In this document: positions 44,549-54,825 of the stretch, one piece after another
Position numbering within the stretch: the stretch's first letter is position 1
Layout: each line of letters opens with the position of its first letter
Assembly: GCF_012927485.1 (NCBI RefSeq)
Contig: NZ_JABBPC010000032.1
Location: 153,871 to 217,870, forward strand
Reading direction: 5' to 3'
DNA: 64,000 nucleotides
Source of the DNA: Polaromonas sp.
Lineage (GTDB): Bacteria > Pseudomonadota > Gammaproteobacteria > Burkholderiales > Burkholderiaceae_C
Position numbers and translations under genes: made by a program
The notes under the pieces: model-generated
What the model saw: the letters and a program-made list of their open reading frames with translations, nothing else
The model's database searches: none
Told to the model about the DNA's origin: nothing

Positions 44549-46657
44549 GTGAGTCGCAAAACACCTATTGAGCGCTACCGCAATATCGGCATCAGCGCCC
44601 ACATCGACGCGGGTAAAACCACGACGACCGAGCGCATATTGTTTTATACCGGCGTGAATTACAAGCTGGGCGAAGTCCACGATGGCACGGCAACCATGGA
44701 CTGGATGGAGCAGGAACAGGAACGCGGCATCACGATCACGTCGGCTGCAACGACCACGTTCTGGAAAGGCATGGCAGGCAACTACCCTGAACATCGGATC
44801 AACATCATCGATACGCCGGGCCATGTCGATTTCACCATCGAGGTCGAGCGCTCCATGCGCGTGCTCGACGGTGTGGTCATGGTCTATGACGCCGTCGGCG
44901 GCGTGCAGCCGCAGTCTGAAACGGTTTGGCGGCAGGCCAACAAGTACAAAATGCCGCGCATCGCCTTTGTCAACAAAATGGACCGTGTGGGCGCTGACTT
45001 TTTGCGTGTTCAGCGCCAGATTGGTGAGCGCTTGAAAGGCGTGGCAGTGCCGGTTCAGCTTCCGATCGGAACGGAAGACCATTTTCAGGGGGTGGTCGAC
45101 CTTGTGAAGATGAAGGCCATTCTCTGGGACGACACCAGCCAGGGCGTGCACTTCGAGTACGGCGATATTCCGGCCGACCTGGCTGATCTCGCGAAAGAAT
45201 GGCGCGAGAAAATGGTCGAAGCCGCCGCCGAAGCCAACGAAGCTTTGCTGGCCAAGTACCTGGCGGGCGAGGCTTTGAGCGAAGACGAGATCCGGCAGGC
45301 GATTCGTCAACGCACGGTCGCCGGCGAAATCGTTCCCATGCTGTGCGGCAGTGCGTTCAAGAACAAGGGCGTACAGGCTTTGCTCGACGCCATCATCGAT
45401 TACCTGCCTTCACCCGCCGATGTGCCCGCTATTCTTGGCCACACGGTAGACGACCAGGAAATCGAGCGTCACCCGGGCGACGACGAGCCGTTTTCCGCAT
45501 TGGCCTTCAAGATCATGACGGATCCGTTCGTCGGCCAGTTGGTTTTCTTTCGCGTCTATTCCGGCGTCGTAAATTCAGGCGAAGCCGTCTTCAATCCGAC
45601 CAAGGGCAAGCGCGAGCGACTCGGCCGCATCCTGCAAATGCATGCCAATGTGCGCAACGAAATCAAGGAAGTGCGCGCCGGCGATATTGCGGCGGCGGTC
45701 GGTCTGAAGGATGTGACCACCGGCGACACCTTGTGTGATCCGGACAAGGTCATCATCCTTGAGCGCATGAGCTTTCCGGAGCCCGTGATTTCGCAGGCGG
45801 TTGAGCCCAAGACCACGGCCGACCAGGAAAAGATGGGGCTTGCCCTGAACCGTCTTGCCCAGGAAGACCCGTCGTTTCGAGTGCACACCGACCCGGAGTC
45901 AGGCCAGACCATCATCTCCGGCATGGGCGAGCTGCACCTCGAAATTCTGGTTGACCGCATGAAGCGCGAATTTGGTGTCCAAGCAAACGTCGGCAAACCG
46001 CAAGTTGCCTACCGCGAAACCATCAAACAGGCCGTCCGCGATGTCGAAGGAAAATTCATCAAGCAATCGGGTGGGCACGGCCAGTACGGCCACGCAGTGC
46101 TGAACCTCGAACCCCTGCCACCCGGTCAGGGGTATCAGTTTGTCGACGCGATCAAGGGCGGCGTCGTGCCTCGAGAGTACATTCCAGCGGTAGACAAAGG
46201 CATTCAGGAGAGCTTGCGTTCTGGCGTGCTCGCGGGCTACCCGGTGGTCGATGTGAAGGCCACGCTGGTGTTTGGCTCTTACCACGATGTCGACTCGAAT
46301 GAAAATGCCTACCGCATGGCGGGCGCAATCGCGTTCAAAGAGGGAATGCGTCGAGCCAAGCCGGTTCTTCTCGAGCCGATGATGGCGGTCGAAGTCGAGA
46401 TGCCGGACGAGTACATGGGCCACGTGATGGGAGATCTGTCCTCACGCCGCGGCAGCATCCACGGCATGGAAGACATTGCGGGCGGCGGCGGCAAACTGGT
46501 GCGCGCCGAAGTGCCGCTGGCGGAAATGTTCGGTTATTCGACCTCGCTGCGCTCACTCACGCAAGGGCGAGCCACCTATACGATGGAGTTCAAGCACTAT
46601 GCGCAAACACCCCCCAGCGTTTCCGCCGCGATCGTGAACGTCAAACAGATCGCGTAG
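44549..46657 (+). CDS. fusA: Translation elongation factor G
   Basis: A 702-aa translational GTPase: G1 [15 protein letters not shown], switch [24 protein letters not shown]4 NKMDR, ending with [24 protein letters not shown]. It catalyses ribosome translocation. The gene stands apart from the str operon, so it is likely one of two fusA copies; this genome's other copy is not in the window. It starts at GTG with AAAGGAG upstream. Confidence 0.97.
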   Translation: MSRKTPIERYRNIGISAHIDAGKTTTTERILFYTGVNYKLGEVHDGTATMDWMEQEQERGITITSAATTTFWKGMAGNYPEHRINIIDTPGHVDFTIEVERSMRVLDGVVMVYDAVGGVQPQSETVWRQANKYKMPRIAFVNKMDRVGADFLRVQRQIGERLKGVAVPVQLPIGTEDHFQGVVDLVKMKAILWDDTSQGVHFEYGDIPADLADLAKEWREKMVEAAAEANEALLAKYLAGEALSEDEIRQAIRQRTVAGEIVPMLCGSAFKNKGVQALLDAIIDYLPSPADVPAILGHTVDDQEIERHPGDDEPFSALAFKIMTDPFVGQLVFFRVYSGVVNSGEAVFNPTKGKRERLGRILQMHANVRNEIKEVRAGDIAAAVGLKDVTTGDTLCDPDKVIILERMSFPEPVISQAVEPKTTADQEKMGLALNRLAQEDPSFRVHTDPESGQTIISGMGELHLEILVDRMKREFGVQANVGKPQVAYRETIKQAVRDVEGKFIKQSGGHGQYGHAVLNLEPLPPGQGYQFVDAIKGGVVPREYIPAVDKGIQESLRSGVLAGYPVVDVKATLVFGSYHDVDSNENAYRMAGAIAFKEGMRRAKPVLLEPMMAVEVEMPDEYMGHVMGDLSSRRGSIHGMEDIAGGGGKLVRAEVPLAEMFGYSTSLRSLTQGRATYTMEFKHYAQTPPSVSAAIVNVKQIA

Positions 46658-46732
46658 CGACGCCACGCCGTTCCAGCAGCCGCTCTCTGGCTCGATGTAG
46701 GTCGCTGCTTGGGCGCGACAATTCATAGCTCC

Positions 46733-47686
46733 ATGAAAACTATTCTTCCTTTGCAACTTCTGGTCGCGCCCGACAAAAACGACCCCCAGCCGCTGGTGAT
46801 CTACCATGGCCGCAGTTGCCCTGACGGCTTTGCGGCAGCGTTGGCCGCCTGGCTTTACTACCAGGGCCAGGCCGAGTTTCTGGGGTTGGACCATGGCGAC
46901 ATCCGGTCGGTGGAGGATCTGCCGCTCCTCGCCGGGCGCGCCGTTTATATTCTCGATTTTTCCTTCTCGCCGGAACTGATGCGCGCGATTGAGGAACGTG
47001 CTGCCAAGCTCGTGATGCTGGACCACCACAAAAGCGCGGCGGAAAAGCTCACGGGCTTTGCCTGCCGCTGCGGGGTGGTGCACTTTGACATGGACAAATC
47101 GGGTGCCAGGCTCGCCTGGGAATTCTTTCAGCCCGCCAGGCCGTTGCCAGACTTGGTGCGCTTCATCGAAGACCGCGACATTTGGGTGTGGCAATACCCC
47201 GAGAGCGCAGGCTTTCTTGCGGCGCTCGATATGGAGCCGTTCGACTTTAAACGCTGGACCGAGATCGCATCGTTCAGCCCCGCCCAGTTGACTGCCTTCA
47301 TGGCGCGTGGCCAGGCCATGGATGAGAAGTTCAGCAAACTGGCAGCGGACGTTGCCGAAGGTGCGCAAGCCCTGATTTTCAACGGCGTGCGCGGCTTGAT
47401 GGTCAATGCCCCTGGCGTATTTCACAGCCTGGTGGGCAATTTACTGTCGCAACAAAGCGGTACTTTTGCGCTGATGTGGATTGCCTCCAAGGGTGGCGTC
47501 ATCAGGGTAGGGCTGCGCTCGCAGCGCGGCTTCGATTGCATTGCCCTGGCGGAAAGCATGGGGGGTGGTGGCCACGCGCAGGCGTGCGGATTCAAAATGG
47601 ATAAAGAACGTTTGCCGGAGTTGCTCAGCGGTGTGTTTGATGCCGATGGCGGGCCTTCCCTTGCGCAGCCTGGGGTCGCTCCTTAA
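46733..47686 (+). CDS. DHH-family phosphoesterase
   Basis: A 317-aa protein. It has YHGRSCPDGFAAALAAW, the DHH motif VMLDHHKSAAEKL, and the DHHA1 motif GGGGHAQACGF (about residue 280). DHH phosphoesterases cut small nucleotides, nano-RNA or c-di-nucleotides. The N-terminal extension MKTILPLQLLVAPDKNDPQPLVIYH begins at the ATG chosen; a longer upstream frame is not supported. It follows fusA with a gap of 75 bp. Confidence 0.88.
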   Translation: MKTILPLQLLVAPDKNDPQPLVIYHGRSCPDGFAAALAAWLYYQGQAEFLGLDHGDIRSVEDLPLLAGRAVYILDFSFSPELMRAIEERAAKLVMLDHHKSAAEKLTGFACRCGVVHFDMDKSGARLAWEFFQPARPLPDLVRFIEDRDIWVWQYPESAGFLAALDMEPFDFKRWTEIASFSPAQLTAFMARGQAMDEKFSKLAADVAEGAQALIFNGVRGLMVNAPGVFHSLVGNLLSQQSGTFALMWIASKGGVIRVGLRSQRGFDCIALAESMGGGGHAQACGFKMDKERLPELLSGVFDADGGPSLAQPGVAP

Positions 47687-48303
47687 GCCGCTAGCGTTTC
47701 GCCCCAGTAATGAAAGGTGAAGGGCCTGGGACCGGGCAGGTAGCGGGTGTGCAGGTCAGCCAGCCGAAAACCCGCTTCCTGCAGCAACGCCGGGATGTCT
47801 CGCCCCAAATGGCAGCCCCCGGCTACTTTGCCCCACAGCGGCTGCAGCCGGTTCTGCCAGCGCCGCACCGATTCGTCCGGCGCACGCCCATGCTCGCAAA
47901 ACAACAACTGTCCGCCGGGTGCGAGGACCCGGCGCATTTCTTTGAGCGCGGCCAGCGGATCGGAGATGGTGCACAGTGTGTAGGTAATCAGCACCGTGTC
48001 AAAGCTCGCGTCAGGGCGGGGGATCTGTTCGGCTGACAGCCCCACCAACTCTACGTCCAGCCCCGACAGCTCGATGCGTTCGCGAGCCAGTGCGTGCAAC
48101 TGCAGGGCCGGGTCTAAACCCGTGATTTTGGTCACCCGGGTCTTGTCGTAATAGGGCATGTTGAGCCCCGTGCCAATGCCCACCTCCAGCACGCGGCCCC
48201 GCGCCAGGGGCACTAAAAGCTGGCGCTGCCGGCTGATCATGGGCAGGCCACAGGCAAAGTCCAGCGCAGGAGGCAGGATGTAGCGGTCGTACCAGGAGAG
48301 GCT
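47683..48303 (-). CDS. Class I SAM-dependent methyltransferase (phospholipid/UbiE-like)
   Basis: A 206-aa protein starting MSLSWYDRYILPPALDFACGLPMISRQRQLLVPLARGRVLEVGIGTGLNMPYYDKTRVTKITGLDP, with motif I VLEVGIGTG and the PxLxxxxFDTVLITYTLCTISDPLAALKEMRRVLAPGGQLLFCEHG block. This is close to the PmtA-like phospholipid or related methyltransferases. The ATG at 48303 starts one short helix before the core; the longer frame adds ten residues. It is convergent with the DHH gene, overlapping by four bases. Confidence 0.87.
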   Translation of the reverse strand, partial: SLSWYDRYILPPALDFACGLPMISRQRQLLVPLARGRVLEVGIGTGLNMPYYDKTRVTKITGLDPALQLHALARERIELSGLDVELVGLSAEQIPRPDASFDTVLITYTLCTISDPLAALKEMRRVLAPGGQLLFCEHGRAPDESVRRWQNRLQPLWGKVAGGCHLGRDIPALLQEAGFRLADLHTRYLPGPRPFTFHYWGETLAA

Positions 48304-48678
48304 CATTTTGGGACCGGTTAGTTGTAGATTCAATGCATCGGCGAGCGTTGGCGCGGTGGCAATCGACGGCTTCTATCCGTCGCGTATCGCTCTCCACCAA
48401 ATCTTCATTCTCACCCAGGTTGGTAAAGAAGGAGGGACAAGACAGGATAAGACTTTTCCAAGGCGGGCATCAGTATTTTGGACGACGAATTTTTGCATTA
48501 GGTCGTCTGCTGAGTGCTGCGGACGATTTTGAGCTGACCACGAGGGCTGAAGCAAGGGCTGAGAATGCGCGAACGGCGGGGCGACCATGCTCCGTCCCGT
48601 GGTGCAATGGGGGTATGGGTTACGACACGACCCGATTTGCGAGAAAATCTACCGCATGACATTTACCGGGATTTCCCA
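48304..48678. other. Intergenic stretch upstream of hemN
   Basis: Contains the upstream regions of the divergent methyltransferase and hemN. No FNR box, dyad or small gene was recognised. The frames that run through it look like chance. Confidence 0.4.
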
Positions 48679-50070
48679 ATGACGTTTTCTTTGCCAGATA
48701 TCGAACTTTCCGAAGAACTGATCCGCAAGTTCGACACGCTGGGCCCTCGCTATACCTCCTACCCGACGGCTGATCGCTTCAACACTGCCTTTACCGAGCA
48801 GTCGTACCACACTTATCTCGATCAACGGGCGGCGAATAACAGCAACCCGCCTTTGTCGATTTATGTGCATTTGCCCTTTTGCGAATCGCTTTGCTATTTT
48901 TGCGCTTGCAACAAGATCATCACCAAAGACCATGAGCGGTCAGTCGAGTATTTGCGCTATCTCGACAAGGAGATGGCGTTGGTGGCCGCCCGTCTGGGCT
49001 CCGACCGCAAGACAGTGCAGTTGCATCTGGGCGGAGGCACGCCGACCTTTTTTAATTCCGATGAATTGCGCCAGTTGATGACCATGCTGCGCAGTCATTT
49101 TGACTTCGCGCCTGACGCGGAGGTAGGCGTGGAAATCGATCCGCGCACCGTCAAGGACGGCACCCTGTCCATGCTGGCCGAGCTTGGTTTTAACCGCAAC
49201 AGTTTCGGCGTGCAAGACTTCGACCCGGCAGTGCAGCAGGCCGTTAATCGCATTCAGCCGCTCGAAATGGTGGAAAAGGCGGTTGCCGAAAGTCGTCAGG
49301 CCAAGTTTCAGTCCATTAACGCCGATCTGATTTATGGGCTGCCAAAGCAGACGCTGGAAAGCTTTAGCCGAACCCTTGACAGTCTTATTCGCGTCGCCCC
49401 CGACCGCATCGCGCTGTACAACTACGCCCATTTGCCGAGCCGCTTCAAGGCGCAACGCCAGATTGTCGAAAGCGACCTGCCTTCGGCCGAAGCACGCCTT
49501 CAGATCTTCCTGATGTCGATGCGCCGATTGCTCGATGCCGGATATGTGTATATCGGACTCGACCATTTTTCGAAGCCCGATGACGAGTTGAACAAGGCGC
49601 GTCTGAATAAAAGCCTGCACCGCAATTTTCAGGGCTACACCACGCGGGCTGAATGCGATTTGATCGGCTTTGGTGTCTCTGCCATCAGCAAGGTGGGCAG
49701 TTCATACAGCCAGTCGGTACGCACAATCAACGCGTATTACCAGCGTCTGGATGAAGACCGGCTTCCGACTGAAAAAGGATTCGAATTAAGCCCCGACGAT
49801 TTGCTGCGACGTCAAATCATCATGACCTTGATGTGCAGCGCGCCGGTTGAAATCGAATCCATCAACCGAGCCTACGGCATCGACTTCAACGTCTATTTCG
49901 AGCGCGAGGTGTCGCAGCTCAAGCAGTACCAAGATGCGGGACTGATTACCATCGACGCGACGGCGATCCGGGTCACTGCAAAAGGGCGTCTCTTCGTGCG
50001 GGCCAGCGGCATGGTGTTTGACAAATACCTCAGCCAGCCGACCACATCGACGTACTCCAAATTAATTTAA
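48679..50070 (+). CDS. hemN: Oxygen-independent coproporphyrinogen III oxidase
   Basis: A 463-aa radical SAM enzyme. It starts MTFSLPDIELSEELIRKFDTLGPRYTSYPTADRF and contains CESLCYFCACNKI, the C-x3-C-x2-C cluster motif with the extra cysteine of HemN, and GGGTPTFF. It decarboxylates coproporphyrinogen III when O2 is absent. A frame extending 114 bases upstream is rejected. Its convergent neighbour is nsrR, so haem supply for low oxygen and NO reduction are side by side. Confidence 0.96.
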   Translation: MTFSLPDIELSEELIRKFDTLGPRYTSYPTADRFNTAFTEQSYHTYLDQRAANNSNPPLSIYVHLPFCESLCYFCACNKIITKDHERSVEYLRYLDKEMALVAARLGSDRKTVQLHLGGGTPTFFNSDELRQLMTMLRSHFDFAPDAEVGVEIDPRTVKDGTLSMLAELGFNRNSFGVQDFDPAVQQAVNRIQPLEMVEKAVAESRQAKFQSINADLIYGLPKQTLESFSRTLDSLIRVAPDRIALYNYAHLPSRFKAQRQIVESDLPSAEARLQIFLMSMRRLLDAGYVYIGLDHFSKPDDELNKARLNKSLHRNFQGYTTRAECDLIGFGVSAISKVGSSYSQSVRTINAYYQRLDEDRLPTEKGFELSPDDLLRRQIIMTLMCSAPVEIESINRAYGIDFNVYFEREVSQLKQYQDAGLITIDATAIRVTAKGRLFVRASGMVFDKYLSQPTTSTYSKLI

Positions 50071-50094
50071 GCCTTGCGGTTAACGAATCCTGGC

Positions 50095-50577
50095 TTACGT
50101 ACGGTGACTACTTTTAGTTTTAACGGCCGCATAAAACCGCAGCGGTTTAACCTCCGCTTTGCCGGTACGAGCGACGTTTTTTCTGACCAGGTTTTCGAGC
50201 GTCACGCCATCCAGCACCCCTAAATACGCGGTGGTAGCTGAACGCAGCACGTTTTTCAGGCCACAGCACGAAGTCAGGATGCACTCGTTCTTGCTTGGGT
50301 CGAAGCACTCTGCCATAAAAAAATCGGGTTCCGTACTGCGAACGACTGCACCGATATTAATTTGTACGGGTTCCTTGCCCAGCTTGAGCCCCCCGTTGCG
50401 GCCCCGCACGGTGGCGACAACACCCAGCACGCCGAGTTGATGGACCACTTTGGTCAAATGATTTTTGGCGATGTGATGTACATCCGCAATGTCCTGGATC
50501 GTCACCAATCGTTCCCGATTGGCCGCGAGGTACATCAGGGTGCGTAGCGCATAGTCGGTGTAGGTGGTCAGTTTCAT
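50095..50577 (-). CDS. nsrR: NsrR, nitric oxide-responsive Rrf2-family repressor
   Basis: A 160-aa Rrf2 protein. It starts MKLTTYTDYALRTLMYLAANRERLVTIQDIADVHHIAKNHLTKVVHQLG (winged HTH) and has three cysteines in MAECFDPSKNECILTSCCGLKNVLRSA, in the spacing of NsrR's iron-sulfur ligands. NsrR loses DNA binding when NO reacts with its cluster. It is divergent from norZ, with a palindrome between them. Confidence 0.94.
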   Translation of the reverse strand: MKLTTYTDYALRTLMYLAANRERLVTIQDIADVHHIAKNHLTKVVHQLGVLGVVATVRGRNGGLKLGKEPVQINIGAVVRSTEPDFFMAECFDPSKNECILTSCCGLKNVLRSATTAYLGVLDGVTLENLVRKNVARTGKAEVKPLRFYAAVKTKSSHRT

Positions 50578-50710
50578 AGTGCGATGAAGGTTCGGTGTGG
50601 GTGAAGTCGACGCAGTAGTTGGTAGCCTTGCGCGTTTGTTTAATCCTGCATTGATTTTATAGGTTTACCGTATTTTCGCTGGGCTGGCTTGAAATAAGAC
50701 ACATTGATAT

Positions 50711-50730
50711 TGCATGTTATAAAACATGCA
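50711..50730. promoter_or_regulatory. NsrR-type operator of norZ
   Basis: TGCATGTT-ATAA-AACATGCA is a perfect 8-bp inverted repeat, followed by a second near-palindrome GAATGCATGTTC at 50735-50746. It lies after a -35-like TTGATA (50704-50709) and covers the spacer region. Confidence 0.75.
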
Positions 50731-50799
50731 TATAGAATGCATGTTCTGTGAGGAATGAATTCCTCGCATTTTCATAATCACCAATCAAGGAAATTTGCC

Positions 50800-53079
50800 A
50801 TGCACGCAACGCGCAAACTCTGGACCTGGCTCGCCGTCATCTTTGTCCTGTCCTTTGCCGTTTTAGGCTGGGTCGGGAAAGAGATTTACCTGACTGCGCC
50901 GCCCATTCCAAACCAAGTCATCAGCACCAAGGGCACGGTGCTGTTTTCAGAGGGGCAAGTTCTAAGGGGTCAGGAAGCGTGGCTCTCCGCGGGTGGTCAG
51001 CAGTTAGGCTCGGTATGGGGCCACGGCAGTTACGTGGCGCCCGATTGGTCGGCCGACTGGTTGCACCGTGAAGCGCTGGCATTGCGAGGCGTGTGGGCAC
51101 AGCATGAGTTCAACAAGCCCTTCGATCAGCTGAGCATCGGCCAGCAAGCTGAACTGAACAGCCGACTCAAGATTGAAATGCGGGCGAACACCTACGACGC
51201 CACAACGGGCACCATTACGTTATCGCCTGAGCGCACCGAGGCAGTCCAGCAAGTCGCGCAACACTACATGAGTTTGTTTGGCAACGATCCTTCATTGGAC
51301 AAATTGCGCGAGCAATATGCAATGACGGCCGGGTTGTTGCCCGACCAGGTTGATCTGCAAGCGCTACCGGCTTTCATATTCTGGTCATCGTGGGCCGCCG
51401 CAACGGATAGACCCGGGGAGTCCGAGCTCAGCTACACCAGCAACTGGCCGCACGAACCACTGGTCGACAATACGCCGACTGCCGGCGCTGGCATGTGGTC
51501 GATCGCGAGTATCATTTTCATGATAGCCGCGATTGCAGGCATGATTTTGTACCAATCGGTCAGTAACGAAGAGGGCGACCCGAGCCCGCCCAAAGTCGAC
51601 CCGATGTTCAGTCTGAAGGCTACCCCTTCCATGAAGGCGACCAAGAAGTACTTCTACGTCGTGATTGGACTGATTCTGGCGCAAGTCCTGATGGGTGTGA
51701 TTACTGCCCACTATGCCGTGGAAGGCCAGAGTTTTTTCGGTATTCCTTTGGCGCAGATTCTGCCCTTCACCGTCAGCCGTACCATCCATACCCAGTTCGC
51801 GGTATTGTGGATTGCCACTGCCTGGCTTGCTACTGGTTTGTACATCGCCCCTGCGATTTCTGGCTACGAACCGAAGTACCAGAAACTCGGCGTCAATGTG
51901 TTGTTTTATGCGCTGCTGTTTATCGTCGTCGGGTCCACCGCTTTCGGCTGGATCGGATCGCTTCAGCATCTCGGCAACGACTTCAGCTTCTGGATCGGGA
52001 ATCAGGGTCTGGAATACACCAGCATGGGTCGTATCTGGCAAATTCTGCTGTTTATCGGTTTGCTGTTCTGGGTCGTGCTACTGGGTCGTGGACTCATGCC
52101 AGCACTTAAAAAACCGTCTGAAAGTCGCGGTCTGATTGCGATGGTATTTTTGTCGGCCCTGTGCATCGGCATCTTCTATGCCGCGTCGTTGGCATGGGGT
52201 CCCCATACCAATTACTCGATGATCGAATACTGGCGCTGGTGGTTGGTGCATTTGTGGGTGGAAGGCTTCTTTGAAGTGTTCGCCACCGCCGTCATTGCAC
52301 TGTTATTCACGCGTCTCGGCTTGATCCGCGCCAGCACCGCCAACAGCGCGATCGTGCTTGAAACTATCGTGTTCATGTTCGGCGGCATTCTGGGCACCTT
52401 GCACCACCTGTATTTCACCGGCACGCCGACCTATGTGATTGCTATCGGCGCCATGTTCTCAGCGCTGGAAGTCGTCCCCTTGGCAATGATCGGGATCGAA
52501 GCCTATCGCAACTATCAGCGCTCCAAGGCCGCGCCCTGGGTACAAACCTACAAGTGGTCCATCCTGTGCTTCATTGCCGTTGGATTCTGGAACGTGGTCG
52601 GGGCCGGGCTGCTTGGCTTCTCGATCAATACACCGCTCGCGCTGTACTACATGCAGGGGCTTAACCTGACGGCAGGCCATGCGCATGCCGCTTTGTTTGG
52701 CGTCTATGGCATGTTGGCTATCGGTCTGATGCTGTTTTGTCTGCGCGGTCTGTCAGAACGTTCAGCTTGGTCGGACAAGCTGCTGCAACCGATGTTCTGG
52801 ATGCTCAATATCGGCTTGGCCATGATGGTGTTCATCGCCTTAGTGCCAGCCGGCATCTACCAGGCTTGGGCCAGCATTACCAAGGGCATGTGGTTTGCAC
52901 GCTCGCCGGAAATCGTGCACTCGCACTTGATGGAAACTTTGGTATGGATGCGCGTGCCGGGTGATGTGGTGTTCGCATTTGGCATCCTTTTCCTGGTCGT
53001 ATTTGCAATACGTTTGCTGACCGGCGGCAGAGGCAAACAGCCGGCAGGAATTCCTGCCGAGTTTGCCAAAAGGGCTTGA
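50800..53079 (+). CDS. norZ: Quinol-dependent nitric oxide reductase
   Basis: A 759-aa single-subunit NO reductase, the qNOR size. The N terminus has a signal-anchor helix (LWTWLAVIFVLSFAVLGWVGKEI), a fused NorC-like periplasmic domain, then a 12-helix NorB core with histidine ligands (VHLWVEGFFEVFATAVI, LHHLYFTGTP, AGHAHAALFGVYGMLAIG). It reduces NO to N2O at quinol expense. The start is ATG at 50800 with CAAGGAAATTTGCC; an ATG at 50755 would add 15 residues without a good ribosome site. Confidence 0.96.
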   Translation: MHATRKLWTWLAVIFVLSFAVLGWVGKEIYLTAPPIPNQVISTKGTVLFSEGQVLRGQEAWLSAGGQQLGSVWGHGSYVAPDWSADWLHREALALRGVWAQHEFNKPFDQLSIGQQAELNSRLKIEMRANTYDATTGTITLSPERTEAVQQVAQHYMSLFGNDPSLDKLREQYAMTAGLLPDQVDLQALPAFIFWSSWAAATDRPGESELSYTSNWPHEPLVDNTPTAGAGMWSIASIIFMIAAIAGMILYQSVSNEEGDPSPPKVDPMFSLKATPSMKATKKYFYVVIGLILAQVLMGVITAHYAVEGQSFFGIPLAQILPFTVSRTIHTQFAVLWIATAWLATGLYIAPAISGYEPKYQKLGVNVLFYALLFIVVGSTAFGWIGSLQHLGNDFSFWIGNQGLEYTSMGRIWQILLFIGLLFWVVLLGRGLMPALKKPSESRGLIAMVFLSALCIGIFYAASLAWGPHTNYSMIEYWRWWLVHLWVEGFFEVFATAVIALLFTRLGLIRASTANSAIVLETIVFMFGGILGTLHHLYFTGTPTYVIAIGAMFSALEVVPLAMIGIEAYRNYQRSKAAPWVQTYKWSILCFIAVGFWNVVGAGLLGFSINTPLALYYMQGLNLTAGHAHAALFGVYGMLAIGLMLFCLRGLSERSAWSDKLLQPMFWMLNIGLAMMVFIALVPAGIYQAWASITKGMWFARSPEIVHSHLMETLVWMRVPGDVVFAFGILFLVVFAIRLLTGGRGKQPAGIPAEFAKRA

Positions 53080-53103
53080 TCAAAGTTTATCGACAAGTGC
53101 GTT

Positions 53104-53131
53104 GAAGAGCCGGGCCAGCCCCGGCCTCTTC
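53104..53131 (+). terminator. Hairpin between norZ and the DUF2249 gene
   Basis: GAAGAGCCGGG and CCCCGGCCTCTTC pair across a short loop (one base bulge). There is no T run, so it may be an attenuator or an RNA stabiliser rather than a full terminator. Confidence 0.4.
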
Positions 53132-53167
53132 GATTCACTTCATTTCATTTCACAGCGGAGTATTCGA

Positions 53168-53431
53168 ATGGCACACAATTGTTCTCTTCCTGTTACCGCC
53201 GAAGGCGTTTATCCCTTCGACGCACGCGGCGTCGCGAAGCGATTTCGGCACGCGGCAATCTTTGGTGCGTTGGATTCGTTGCAACCGGGCGAGACCATGC
53301 GCTTTTGCAATGATCACGATCCGTTGCCGTTGCTGTCGCAGATCCATGGCCGCTATGGGGACCAGGTCAAGATCGGGTATGTATCACGGGAACAGGGCGA
53401 AATTGTGATCGATTTTCTGGTGACAGGGTGA
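53168..53431 (+). CDS. DUF2249-family protein
   Basis: An 87-aa protein. YPFDARGVAKRFRHAAIFGALDSLQPGETMRFCNDHDPLPLLSQIHGRYGDQ contains the family's NDHDP motif. DUF2249 proteins accompany denitrification and NO-handling genes, fitting the norZ gene in front (89 bp). Function is unknown; they resemble TusA-like small proteins. Confidence 0.88.
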   Translation: MAHNCSLPVTAEGVYPFDARGVAKRFRHAAIFGALDSLQPGETMRFCNDHDPLPLLSQIHGRYGDQVKIGYVSREQGEIVIDFLVTG

Positions 53432-53573
53432 TCGGCCGTTGGCTCACACGCTGATCTTTTATCTCTTTTAAAATGATGGTTTCATAACACCACCACCAAG
53501 GTGTTTCAGCCAGCGTATCCGACGTCTTTGGCATCTCATCGGCCACCCCCTCACCCTTCAGCCAGGTTGCCTT

Positions 53574-53975
53574 GTGAACTACCTTTTCATCAAGCATATT
53601 CACATCACCTGCGCTGCGCTGAGTGGCAGTTTTTTCTTGTTGCGCGGATTCTGGATGCTCCGTGAATCAGATCTGCTGCAACAGCGCTGGGTCAAGGTCG
53701 TTCCGCATGTGGTCGATACGCTGTTACTGACCAGCGCCTTGATCATGGTCTTCTGGAGCGGCCAGTACCCTTTTGTGCAACCTTGGCTCACAGCCAAACT
53801 TCTCGCACTGATCGCCTACATCGGGCTCGGCACCATTGCCCTAAAACGCGGTAAGACCAAAGCAGTGCGAAGCTGGGCCTTGTTGGCCGCGATGACAACT
53901 TTTGCTTATATTGTGGCGGTTGCGCTGACGCGGCAGGCCATGATTCCGTTTCAGCTTTTTGGCATCGGCTTCTAA
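53574..53975 (+). CDS. SirB2-family membrane protein
   Basis: A 133-aa protein with four helices, starting MNYLFIKHIHITCAALSGSFFLLRGFWML. The LKHxHxTxA-LSxxxFxxR pattern and PHVVDTLLLTSALIM define SirB2, a membrane protein sometimes near NO-reduction genes. The function is unknown despite the name. It starts at a GTG and follows DUF2249 by 142 bp; co-transcription is uncertain. Confidence 0.85.
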   Translation: MNYLFIKHIHITCAALSGSFFLLRGFWMLRESDLLQQRWVKVVPHVVDTLLLTSALIMVFWSGQYPFVQPWLTAKLLALIAYIGLGTIALKRGKTKAVRSWALLAAMTTFAYIVAVALTRQAMIPFQLFGIGF

Positions 53976-54205
53976 GCAGTAAATGCGACACTGACGTGTC
54001 TGCTGACGCTCAGGCACGAAGTTTCGATTGCCCGTCGCGGAAGCGCTACAGGTGAGGGTTTTGAGAATATGCCCCCTCCTGCATCTAAGGGAACCCCGAG
54101 CGGCAATCGGACTCTAGCTTTACTATTGGGACTTCTGACTGGATGAGGTGCGTTGTCTGGTTGGCCTGAAAGTACGATGTTTTAAACCTGAAGGGGTGCC
54201 TGGCT

Positions 54206-54772
54206 TTGAATCTATCTTGGATGCGTTCTAGCACTACCGTCTGGCTCGTCGGTTCTTTGAGCTTGTCGGGTTTTCTCACAGCTTGCGGGACGACGGTAAA
54301 AGCGTTTCCGTCACAGGAAGAATTTAGCTCCACCGCGACCTATTCCCGCCTGTTTGACGCCACACCCGCACAAACCTGCGAGGCCGCCAGAAGGGCGCTC
54401 CTGAGCCAGGGATACATCATCAATTCCGCCAGAGACGACCTGGTGGCGGGGCAAAAGAGCTTTCAGCCCGAGCCTGAATCGCACTTGCAAATGGAAATTC
54501 GGGTCGTCTGCGCACCCGACAGCAACGACGGGAAAGTTAGCCTTGGTTTCGTCACTGCCTTGCAGGATGTTTACGCCTTAAAGAAAAGCAACAACTCCGC
54601 CAGCCTGGGCGTGGGCGTACTTGGTTCGGTCTCACTGCCTTTTAGCTCAAGCAACGATGCCATGGTCAAGGTGTCCAGCACAACCATCTCCTCCGACGCC
54701 TTCTATGAGCGCTTTTTCGACCTGGTGAAGCGGTATTTGATGGTGGACGAGCCTTTGGACGAATCGCATTGA
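54206..54772 (+). CDS. DUF2242-family lipoprotein
   Basis: A 188-aa protein. The N terminus ends in a lipobox LTAC (SGFLTACG), so it is lipid-anchored. The rest matches DUF2242 (FDATPAQTCEAARRALLSQGYIINSARDDLVAGQKSFQPEPESHLQMEIRVVC). The TTG at 54206 has AAGGGG nine bases upstream; the ATG at 54221 would also leave an intact signal peptide. Function is unknown. Confidence 0.82.
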   Translation: MNLSWMRSSTTVWLVGSLSLSGFLTACGTTVKAFPSQEEFSSTATYSRLFDATPAQTCEAARRALLSQGYIINSARDDLVAGQKSFQPEPESHLQMEIRVVCAPDSNDGKVSLGFVTALQDVYALKKSNNSASLGVGVLGSVSLPFSSSNDAMVKVSSTTISSDAFYERFFDLVKRYLMVDEPLDESH

Positions 54773-54825
54773 CCGGCCATGTGCTGCGGTTCATGCCATC
54801 GGTCGGTATGCCCTGCCTGCCAGTG

